A stretch of 64,000 bases of DNA from Luscinia megarhynchos (taxonomy: Eukaryota > Chordata > Aves > Passeriformes > Turdidae): NCBI GenBank assembly GCA_034336665.1, contig CM067568.1, positions 43,876,770-43,940,769 of the forward strand, given 5' to 3'. The first letter of the stretch is position 1. Each line of letters begins with the position of its first letter. Both the position numbers and the translations under genes were made by a program. This document shows positions 13,301 to 24,400 of this stretch, piece after piece. A model generated the notes under the pieces. The model was given only the letters and a program-made list of their open reading frames with translations, was not told where the DNA came from and made no database searches.

Positions 13301-13459
13301 AAGGCCCGTATGCTTGTAGCCCATTACCTCAGAGAGTTGGAATGCCTGGCAGGGAGAATGTCAGCAATGAACAGCTGCTTCTCTGGCTACAGGGGCACTA
13401 CAGAAATAGGGGTTACAACAAATAGCAGGCAATCCTTGCTTTTTTTAATCATATGATCA

Positions 13460-16400
13460 TTTATTCTAAGCCTTTCCAATTAAGGCAAATACCTTACCAA
13501 AATTCTGTTGGTCTTGTTTTCATGCAGCTTGGAAATATTTTCAAGGTTTAATCCTTATGTGCTTTACCAAATGATCTATGCACATGCATTTATGTCCTTG
13601 CAAAGTTTCAGCTGTTGGTGAGATACACAGCAAAAAAAAAAATGCAGCCTAAAGGCTGATCTTTCAGCCTGTCTGGACTTAAAAACTCCCAAAGGTGCCA
13701 GTAGAAATTATGCTCTCAATAACAACTGTCTTAGCAAGCTTTAAATGCATATAAATTCAGGAATATTTACAGTGTTTAACTAATACAAACTCCATAAGAG
13801 GGGCGGGCTGTGCTCCAGCCTCACAAGTATATGAAGACCTCCGTGTGTTTGTGTGCATGTGAAATCAACAATTGTTGTGTGCAATTTGGAATATTGGCTC
13901 TCCACATTGAGTGAACCAGGCAAAAATATATACAAACTTGGAAGCAGTCGGATGAGGAAAAAGGTAGAGTGAGTATGTGAACGCTGACTAATAACTCTAA
14001 AACCTAGAAAGTGTTTTGGTAATGTGAAGTGCACAAACATGCTACTGTCTGAGCAGGTCTAACCTGCAGGTCAACTATGCAAATAGCAAGTTGCTCACGA
14101 GGACACTAATCTCAGCTGAAATATGTAGGTAGTTTTGTACTATAATGAATTCTTCTGAGTTATTTCTCCTAGACACAATCATCTGCCCTGAGATCAGAGG
14201 AGTATCTCTTTTTTTTTCCCCTCCATATATCAGCCATAATAATGATGAGCAGTTCATGAGCAATATATAAAACATTACTTGGAAGATTCTTACGTTGAGT
14301 AAAATAAACCAACCTTAAACTAGCCTAAATGGATACCCATTTCTAAAGGTGTCTGCTAGAGGACAGAACTGCAGTTACTTGCTGGAGGAAACTGAGATGG
14401 AATGCATGAAAAATCCAAGCCATGAAAATGAAAGGTTACAAAGGCAACCCCTTTTATTTCTAAACAATTCATACTGGAAACAAAGTCTGAATTCTCTTAT
14501 CTGTCATATTTCCTATTCTAATTCTTCATCACACCCTTTTCCTGCCCATTTCCCTGCCTAGAACTTGCATTTATTAGAATTTCCTTGCTTTCCATAGTTA
14601 GTGCTTGCTGCATTTTCCTTCTTTACATTAAAGACAACACCTCATCTTAAAAGAGACAGCTAGGGCATTGTCAATATGCTCCTCTTCAGCTTACATCTTC
14701 TTCTGAAGCTCATCACATTTGTATTCACAAATAATTTTTTCCTTTTGCTTTTTCCTTATTATGACTCCAGTTTGTGTCCAAATGTCTTTTTCTGCACTTT
14801 CTCCATATTGCTCCACCTCACTTTGTTTATCTCACCATCTCTGTATTACCTGTTTTGCTCCTACTATTAACTCTAATAAAAGGGACAAAGAGACAAAGGC
14901 AGCCACGAATATGTGATGGACTCTGGTAAAGACACATCAATAAGATGTGGAGTGATTACCTGAGGACACAATACTGAGTTTCTGCTTCCCCCTTTAAGCC
15001 CCACTCAACACTCAAGATGTTCATGTTTCTTGACCTCATCTTTACCATACTCTTTTTATTCTGTTGTTGAAGTTTATGTCAGGAAACCATATCCCAGAGC
15101 TGAATTTTGCATCCCTGGCTCTAAAGGTACAGATGAAAGTTTCTGCCCACTGGCAGAATATGGCCTGCCCATAGTGGAACAGGGATAAACCTACTTTTTT
15201 CTCAAAAAAAGGGAGACACCCTCCCTTCTGAGACAGGTTTTTGGAGGGTTGGTTTGTTTGGTTTTTTTCATCTTGGTCCAAATATGTGATTGCAGTTTGA
15301 GTGTGTCAGCCAATAGGTGGAAGTTGATACAAATATTCACCTTATCTCAATTCTGGAGGAACTCTCCAGCATCTAGTCTTTGTATTGACTAAAGGTAAAA
15401 CAGAAAGGTGGAAGCAAGCCAAACAGGAAGCAGAATCAGGCACCCTCCAGGCAAAAAGTGGTATGCAAATATATACACCTCAGCTTAGTGGAGAGTTACC
15501 CATTTGTGATAAAAACACAGGCAGGATAACCTGGAAACTGCCAGTGAAAGGGGCTTTCCCACAGTGCTGAAACAATGAAGAAGTCATGTGGAAAAATCTT
15601 AATTTACACCACGCAAAATAATAACTTCATGAACTGAAAAGTCAAAATACCTCTAATTATAAATCTGAAAGCTGTTCTCTAAACAAAGTCACTTTGTTCA
15701 TCATGTTTTGGCTCTGAAGCCTTCCTGTTTTTTCATCATTCTATTTCTTATTTGCAAGAAAGCAAGAGATGACTGAGTCTTTATGCATCATTATATATTT
15801 TTGATGCTAGTAGAGAGGAGTGCTAGAAAAATGACCATACTATAAGTACGTTACATGCTTGAAGCCTGCAATTTCATGTGTGCAAGAGTCATTTTTACTT
15901 ACAAGGTGCTGTAAAGCTCTACTATGTAACTATTTAAGGTTATAGAATTTTCCTATTAGAAGAAAAAAGGCAGTTTTCCTACACAGAATGTAGTGCTGAA
16001 CTTGAAGCAATGAGCTCCTGCTGTTATTTGCAAAGGAAACTTTTCTCAAACCCAGTATCTTTTTCCAAAGTAAATCCTGTACTTAGGAATTAAACTTAAT
16101 TCTTGTTTCTGTACTATAATAATTATTTTTCTTTTTCCAATACAACATAGTACAACATAATTGAAATCTTAAGAAAGCAGAATGTGTCTCTTAAAGGTTA
16201 TAATGGAATGGTGTAATTAAACTAATTTGTTTTTGGTTCCCTCTCACTGTAATACCAATCTGTTATAAGTGGAGTCAGGCAAACAGCTCAGATCATTAGC
16301 AATAATTAGTCTAAGCTATTTCTGTATGATGTTTGATTTATATTAGGAACAGTGATGCAGAAAGGGATTAATACAGCTGTTAACTACAATGCCTGGAGTT

Positions 16401-16600
16401 TATTTTAATCAGTGGCATTACTTGTAAAAGACCCTTTATCTGTAGGCTGGGCTGACGTGAATCTGGGACATTAGTGCAAAAAATAAATTGTTTGCCTCAA
16501 ACGTTACTCTTTTCCTTACTATTATGCTTACCTTCTTGTAGGCTTTTCTCCACATCATTCTTCCTCCCTCTGCAAATAATCTCTTGTAGCAGTAAGACTT
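13460..16600. other. Intergenic stretch, nothing recognised
   Basis: AT-rich DNA between the PTPN21 5' region and the LTR-type repeat. A pyrimidine-rich segment around 14,676-14,870 produces Phe/Leu-rich open frames that look like composition artefacts. I see no exon, RNA gene or clear repeat. Confidence 0.5.
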
Positions 16601-17697
16601 ACAAGCAGTAAGATGCTTGTACTGGGTGTGACTGTGGCCGGTTTTGGTAATGGAGGGGCTGCAGGGTGACTTCTGAGAGAAGCTGCTGGAAGCAGCTCCA
16701 TGTCTGATAAAGAAAATGCCAGCCAGCTCCAGGATGGACTTTATACTGGCCAAGGCCAAGGCCAAGCCAAACCCATCGGTGGAACTGGTAGCACCTCTGG
16801 CATGGCGTTTTTAAGAAGGATGGAAAAGTTATTGTGCACAAGTAAATTTCAGCCAGAGAGAGGAAAGAAAATATGTGATAGGAGCAGCTCTGCAGGAGCC
16901 AAGGTCAGTGCAGAAGGAGGGGCAGGAGCTGCTCCAGGCACCAAAGCTGAGATTCCCCTGCAGCCCACGGTGGAAACCGTAGTGAGGCAGCTGTGCCCCT
17001 GCAACCGATGGAGGTCAGCAGGGGAGCAGAGATCCACCTCAGCCTGTGGAAGAGCCCACGCTGGAGCACAGGGATGCCTGGAGGCTGCGAATGGGTGGGA
17101 AGCCCATGCTGGAGCTGGATCCTGGCAGGACCTGAGGCCTTTGACGAGATGAGCCCGTGCTGGAGCAGGTCTGCTGTCAGGACTAGTGACCCTGTGGGTC
17201 ACTGTTCCTGAAGGACTGACTGCACCCCATGGAAGGGACCCACGGCAGGGCAGATCGTGAGGAATGCAGCCCACGGAAAGGATGCACATTGCAGCAGTGA
17301 GTATGCAGACTTTGTGGTAGACGGTTTCTGCTGGGAGCAGGAGAGAAGGAAACAGTGTCGGAGACAACAGATGGTGAACTAATCCTAACCCTGATCCCCC
17401 TTCCCTGGTGTTGGGGGAGACAGGTGGGAATCAGGAGTAAAATTAAACCCAGGAAGAAGGAGGGGCTGCAGAAGGTGTTTTAAGATTTGGGTTTATTTCT
17501 CATTATCCTACTCTGATTTGATTGTTAATTAATTAAACTAATTTCCCCAAGTCTGTTTTGTCGATGACAATAATCAGTAAGTGAGGTCTCCTGTCCTTGT
17601 TCTCAACACAGGAGCCTTTTTGTTGTATTTTCTCTCTCCTGCCCTGCTAAGAAAAGGAGGTGATAGAGGCTCTGGGGGCACCAGGAAACCTACAAAG
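16600..17697 (+). mobile_element. LTR-type repeat (probable avian endogenous-retrovirus LTR remnant)
   Basis: The stretch has recognisable blocks of an interspersed repeat I recall from songbird genomes: a tgtctgataaagaaaatgcc block, imperfect repeats of 'gtggaagggacccacgctggagcag' type (about 16,960-17,250), a ggtgttttaagatttgggtt block, a ttattaattaaactaatttcc block, and an end with cctgtccttgttctc and gtgatagaggctctggggg. GC-rich body, poly(A)-signal-like AT block and final short GC segment suit an LTR in plus orientation. No gag, pol or env frame is present, so it is a solo or truncated copy. The 150-codon frame at 16700-17152 is a by-product. The family name and both edges are uncertain. 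Confidence 0.55.
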
Positions 17698-17829
17698 CTG
17701 TAGTGTGACTGGCATTAAAAGTTACTTGAATACTTTGTGTACATATCCCAAATGTATTTGTTTGTAACAGATAACAGAGTATCCATTTGTGTAGTTGTCC
17801 AGGAAGAGCGTTAATACTGAAGGCAGCTC

Positions 17830-18470
17830 GTGGCTGTGCTCCGGCGCTCGCAGTCCCGCCGGCTCCCCTCACGCCCGGCAGCCAGCGCAGCCCCGCGGCC
17901 CGCTGCCCTCAGCGCGGCCCCGCCCGTCCCGCCGCGCAGAGCGGGCGCTGCGCCCGCCGCCCGGCAGGGGGCGGCGCGGGCGGAGGCCGCGCGCTGGGCC
18001 CGAGGCCGCTCGGTACCCGCGCGGGAGGCGGTGGCAGCCGGAGCCGGGCCGGGGCCGCGGGGACGGGGCGGGCCAGGGACGGCTCGGCGCGGCCATGGAG
18101 ATCGGCACCGAGATCAGCCGCAAGATCCGGGTGAGACAGAGGCAGCCGGGTGGCTCCCTCCGCCCGCGGCAGGAGGCCGGGCCCGCTGGCGGGGCTAGGC
18201 CCAGCCGGCGGCTGAGGCACCGGGCTCCGGCCGGCCCCCTCACGGCTGCCGGCGGCGGGTCCCTCGGCCTGGGGACTCCCCGGGAGGGCGGGGGCGGGAG
18301 AGTCGTTCTCGTGGGAAGCGGAGTCGGGTCGCCCTTCCCCCGAGGGCGGCTGCCAGGGGCCGTCTCTGTCCCGGGGCTGCCCTCTCGCCCTGCAGGGCCC
18401 GCCCGGGGCTGCCCGGGGGCGCGCAGCTCGGCCGGTGTGAGCCCCCGGTACCGGCAGGGCCTGGCAGTGC
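17830..18470 (+). promoter_or_regulatory. ZC3H14: CpG-island promoter of ZC3H14
   Basis: About 640 bp of very high G+C with dense CpG covers the region upstream of and around the ZC3H14 start codon and the beginning of intron 1. GC-box-like strings and no clear TATA box suggest a housekeeping-type promoter with dispersed starts. The 5' UTR probably begins within about 18,000-18,060, but no start site can be fixed. Long frames on both strands here are GC-driven shadows. Confidence 0.8.
18095..18130 (+). CDS. ZC3H14: ZC3H14 exon 1 (coding part)
   Basis: Encodes residues 1-12 (MEIGTEISRKIR). The ATG sits in a strong Kozak context (ggccATGG) inside the CpG island. Donor CGG|GTGAGA follows in phase 0. 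Confidence 0.95.
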
Positions 18471-21400
18471 CTCCCACTCGGCAGTCACAGGCTGGAAGTG
18501 CCGGCAGGTTTCTGTGTCCCTGCTGAGCCGGGAATGACCTTTTATCAAACCATCTTAGATTCGTTTTTTTTACACTTCATGAGTCCGGGTGGTCTCTGCT
18601 TAAAAAAGGACAGCTGGGACTGGGAGGCTGAATGGTAGCGCCAGGAGCTGGTCTGTCGGAAATGCGGTAGGGAGAGTGAGATTCCGTTACTCTGCTGTCA
18701 GCCCCTCGCTGTTAGAGCGTTCCTGTCCTGAGCAGAAGAAATAGGAAAAGTTTCACATGTTAAACCAATGTGTTCAAACAGTAAATGAGAAACTTTGCTA
18801 AGCCTCCCACCTCTTTGCAGTTTGAAGCACTTCGTTGATCCATTCCTTAAATAATGTTTCATTATTTTTTAGGGTGCTATAAAAGGAAAGTTACAGGAGC
18901 TGGGGGCTTATGTTGGTAAGTTTTGCCATGTGTTCAGCAGTCTTCTCTAGATCATTTCTGTTATGTAGGAAAAAAACAGCTTAGCTAATGGAACTTACTA
19001 TTACCTCTGTTACTGCATATAGAAGCCTAAAGCATGAGAATAATTACCTGAAATGCTGGACTAGTAAGAAGGAAAGAGGCATACTTAACAAAATATTGTG
19101 GTCTAAGCATAAGAGGAAGATGTGAACATCTTTAGTGAAGAACTAAAAGAAAATAACTAAGAAGTCAGTCTAATAGTCTTCCCCTTTAGAAGGGGAATTT
19201 GAAAGAAAAACAAATGGTGTGAATATCTAAGGAAATTTCTTTGAAGCATTAGTAGAAACATTATATAAAACAAGAGCCTTAGAAATACAGCAGCAGTTAG
19301 CTGTGACCACTCTCAGATGGAATCAGTCTTTCTTAGGTGTATTTTCAACAGGTCTTGAATTCAGGGTGAGGCGTCTGTCAAAATTAGGAGAGAGGACAAA
19401 GATGAGTGAGTGGCTTAGAAAATTAAAAGGCCTTGTCAGAAACACTATGTGGGAAAAACCTTTAAAATGTAAGAGCTTGACCATTAAGGAGAAGGCTAAG
19501 AGCTGTGATGAGCTAATGATGATGAAATACATGTTTCTGAATCTTAGATGCAGAGGGAGATTTTGATTTGGTTTGTGACAGGAAGGGTGAGCAATGTGAA
19601 TGTCTATGGTCTTGTGGATTTGTTTGTTTTTTCTGGATCTGGGAAGAAATGTTTCTGCTGTTTTCTGCAGCGTTAAAAGTTGGTAACTTAACACAGCATT
19701 CTGTTGGAAATAAAATACCTCAGTCCTGAAACTGTATTGTTGTCTGTGATGCTTCTTGGATTTCAGGTGAAGAAAAGGAATTGAGAGCATAATTTAGAGA
19801 TCTCTTGAGTTGCAGGGCCAAGTTCAAAGTTTGCAGTTTGAGCCCGAATTCATCTGCTTTCATATTTCCAGGGAGGCATCATATTTATGGAAAAATGTAT
19901 TGGCTCCATAGAAGGGAGTTAGCTATGAGCTGACATTCTGAACTGAGCTGGTGCCTAGGAACCGTGTTTAGAACTTTTAAATTGTAAAATCATCTTTTTC
20001 ACCATCTCAAAGCTTCTCTTTAAGTAACTAATTTTTGTTGTTTGTTTGGTTGGGGTTTTTTTTACCATCATTCCAGGTTTCAGTTTCTGAGTCCTTGATT
20101 CTTTGTTTTCTTCTGTATTTCTGAAATAAAAGTCTTTCTTGTCTCTATTACTAAGCTGCTGGTAGAATATTAGCCATCTTTGATTCCAGCTATGACTGCT
20201 TATTCTTTGTTTTCCTTCTGTCTGTTGTATTCAGAGGACAGGTTTCCTGTATTCCCAAGATCAGCAATGTCTGCAGTTTCTTCTCAGTCAGCTTCTGGAC
20301 TTCTTTAAATAACTCTGTATTCTTTATTGCTAAGTCTGTCTTGCCTTGGCCTCTTTTTTCTTTTTAAACCACTGTTTCCAAATTTCTGTGATTTTTCAAG
20401 TTTCCTTTCTGAACTAGAGTATTTTGGACAACTTTTCACGTAATGTTTTTCAAAAACTCTCAATTTTTTCAGTAACTTGTAAGAAGTTGGTTCTCCCTCA
20501 TTCTAGCCTCTTTACAAGAACCATGCTTTTGTTTCTTTCTGTAACTGCTACTTCTTTTCTCTTGAAAAGTCTTCTACAACAAGATATGTTGAAACTTACT
20601 TGTGTAGAGTTTACAAAGGGAATATCCATATATTTGAAGCAAGATGAAGTCAGTTAATTATTCATCAGCTAGGAAATTTTTCAAAAGTTATGTAGTTCCA
20701 CATGTAGTTTAAGTTGGCATAAGCCAACACAATTACCGAGAAAGTTTTTTTCCTTCTATCATACTGTTCCAGGTAATTGTGCTAACTTATGCTTTTATCT
20801 GTAGTTAAAATATCTGCTTTACTTTATCATATGCTGAACCACCTGAAGAGCTTATCATGTTTAAAAGTAGCTTGCCCAATAAATAAAATTCATTCTAAGT
20901 TCCTAAGTCTGAACATCAGTCCATGTTGTGCTACTTCTAGATTTCAGTGAAAAAAAAACCCCAGCACAAAGCAGCAATAACAAAACCAGAAACAAACAAA
21001 AAGCCATCAAAAAGAAGTGGGGGTTTAAGCTAGGAATGGGTTATGTTGGGACAACTGAGTAATGGTAATGCAGGTACAATGTGTGAATGTTGTTTTTGTA
21101 GTCTAGGGTAGAAATAAATTATTTACAGTGTTCATAGACATAGGAGAAAGGCAATTCCTTTCATTTGGATTTTGATTTCTATTTTTCATTTTTTAGGTCT
21201 TTTTAGTGTTGTGTGCTGTCTTAGCTTGATTAAATAAGCACAGCCGTATCAGTGCCTTGGGTCAAATTCATAATTTGGATGGTATTTCCCAGCTGTTTTC
21301 GCTTACAGTTATGTTCATGTCATGCCATGGAGTGGAATTGGAAAGCATGAGATGTTTGATTAAACTAAATTGCAGTCTGTGCTCAAGAAGCACAGCTAAT

Positions 21401-24400
21401 GCCTTTGAGCAGCAATTGTACCAGTCAGTCCTTCAGCAGAGGCCAGAGCTAGCCAAAGTGAAATGCCAAACACCAAACTCCCCAAACCCTTCATGTGGTG
21501 AGGTTGGGCTCTAAGCACCTTCCTTATGCACTCTGACGAAGTAGAAGTACCTTGTGTGCAAGGGAATGGGTTTCTCACTGTGTATGAAATTGCATGCATT
21601 ACAGAATAGAAGTTCAGTCTTGAGGTTGCTGGGATTTGTTTTATTTTTGTAGGTAGAAAATCTGGAAGTTAATACAGTTTTGATTTGTTTAATGCACATA
21701 TCAGAAATGGATATTTGTTTCTTTAGTTTTTGTAACTAAAGGAAATTTGACAAGGATAAGGTGCTGTATTTGGTAATATTTGAGGTGATGAATATTGTAG
21801 ATGTTTGATAATATTCAAGAAAAAGGATATAGGCAGCAGAGTGGCTTTCTTTTATCTTGTCCTTCTTTCCATTCTGTTTACTCACTTTTTAAATACAGCA
21901 TTAGCTTATGCTCTTGTGAAATTGATGATCTTTTATTCCTTGCTTGTAGATGAGACTTGTATTGAACCTCAGTCTTGTTAATTTGCTTACCCAATGCTCT
22001 GCCTGCACAGTCTTTATAGTAAGACAGAAAAAAAATTGATTACATGTTTAAAGATGTTTGCTATGTCTTCGATGATTTATTATACTTTAAAACAATGTAT
22101 TTCTCTTTCTATTAGATGAAGAGCTCCCTGATTATATTATGGTTATGGTGGCCAATAAGAAGAGTCAAGAGCAAATGACAGAAGACCTTTCCCTTTTCCT
22201 TGGAAACAATACTGTCAGGTTTACTGTCTGGTATGTTTGCAAGCTCCATGTCACACTTCTTATTGGTAGTGCAGGATTGCTTTTTATAAGTGACACCAGA
22301 CATTGAAAAAAGTTATTTATCTTCCAGTTATGTAAGTTGCATTAATAAAAACTTCTACTTTGCATGTCAAATAAGTAAATTAGTTTTAGTCTGCCAGCAG
22401 TTAGGCTTTTGCAATGATAGATGGCAAAGGACTGGAAGATTTATTTGTTTATAAGCCAGTCAGATTTGTAAATTAAGTGCTCAGGTAAGCAGGAGTTGGA
22501 TGTTGAGTTAAAATAATTCCTGCTAAATCCACTGAGCATAAGAGCATTGTGCACTGCAGCTAGATGTAAAGGACCAATCTGTTTGCTTTTATGCTAACAG
22601 TGCTTCAGATTACTGTGCATGGGAATTGCTGTATCAGGGCAGATGAGCAGTGGATCTAATTCTGTGTACTGTCTTTGACAAGGCTTAGCACCAAATGCTT
22701 AGGTATTCCCACCTCTCAGGCTATTTATTTATTACCACCACCCAACTCTAAAAATCAAAAGTAGAACCTCAGAATTACTGAACAGGACAAGTTAGCAACA
22801 CTTCAGCTCTACTGCCAGCTCCTGACAGTGTAGGTTCATTTATTCCCTGCTGCATGACAAACATAGCCATTATATTTCTCATGCATTTTCTAATATTAAA
22901 TTTGTTTTACAGTAGAAACCTATAAGTAAATCCACATTTCAGACATTTGACTCTAGAGATTTTGTTGCATTCAGAGTTGCATATTTTTTCAAGTTAATCT
23001 TATTTCTGAGTCTCCTACCTAATAGAGCTTTAAGGAACGTAATTTTGTTTTGTATAGATGAGAAAAATACTAATTTTTTTTTTCTTTTTCAGTTTACTTT
23101 CTTTGACATTTTCATACTGACAGTTAACATTCACTTCCACTTTCTTCTGTGTCATAAGTTCTTAGGAGCTTTTCTGTTATTGAATAGCAGTGAGAAACAT
23201 TTTGAAAATTGGCTGTGTTATGAAATCATAAACATTGACAAAAAATGAAAAGTAGTTCCAGCTATTACAATTCACTGTATTAGCTATTTAAACTGATGGA
23301 TTTCTAGGTGATAGTGAAACATGTGGATATAGTTTGATTTTACTTACACAGGTTTCATTTTTCTCCTGGCATTTGTCAAAATATATAATAAAGGAGTACA
23401 TTAAGCATGGACCTCTTTTTTGAAAACTGCACAGGCATTTCTTTGCTGCCTTTTGTGGCCTGCCTAGGCAAAACCTTTGCATTTCAGGGTATCAGGAAGT
23501 CATGCAATTGTCTTTCTCATAGTGCTTTTAGGAATCAGACAAATCAATGAAGTTTAGAAGTGGATGAGGATGTAGCTCCTGTACTATGGTTTTGACTGAA
23601 TCCACAGTAATAAATAGTATAGCAGAAAACACTTTCATGGCTTTATAAATGAAACTACAACTTTATTGAAAAAATTAGAAATATGTAGAGAAAACAAATT
23701 TCAGTAAAGAAATCAAGATAATTTTATATATTTATATTTAAAATGGTGTGTTGACTATATGCAGATGTTATACCAGCAGCTGGTTTTGACACCTGCTTAA
23801 ATTTTAAACATAGTGACTATTTTAACCCTAAGTCAGTATTCTCATTTTATATACATATAACTACAAACTCAATGTTAGAGTGCTTTATCAAGTACCAAAG
23901 TAGTAGGTATTGGCTAAAAGAAGGATGGAAAAGAAGACTAGATGAATACTATGAATAAGCTGTAAAGGGACTGGTAGAAAAGTGTTACATAGCATTGTAG
24001 CCTGGAGTTTTATGTGCTTTTACTTCTTCTAAAGACCAACCCAGAATGTTTATGTTCTTGAATGTTGGTTAAATACAGCACTCAGCAAGATCTGCCTTCC
24101 TTGGTTTGTCTCTGTAGCTGGTAATTTTGGGCCTTCTGGCAAAAGTTTCGCAGCAGTTGTGACAGACCTGGCAATCCTGCTGGTTGGCCACCACTTCTTA
24201 CTCTGAACCAAGTGTCAGATTAGTTATCCTGAGGTCAGTGTGAAAACTGATCTGCATCACCAGAGCTCAGCTGACAAGTGTTCTAGTGAAAGCTCACAAG
24301 GAGGATGAGCATAAGCCTTCATTGTAGCCACATGTAGTCTTTTCAATATGTTCTTGTTCCTTAGCTCCTTTCTAATATTCTTCAGCCTAAATTATGGAGT

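Noticed and set aside
14676..14916. Phe/Leu-rich frames resembling membrane segments
   Set aside because: They arise from a pyrimidine-rich stretch; no exon boundaries or homology.
16700..17367. 150- and 172-codon frames around 16.7-17.4 kb
   Set aside because: They lie inside the LTR-type repeat and show no retroviral or other protein motifs.
17787..18548. Several long open frames on both strands over the CpG island (up to 243 codons)
   Set aside because: They come from high G+C with few stops. Only the short frame starting at 18095 matches a known protein (ZC3H14).
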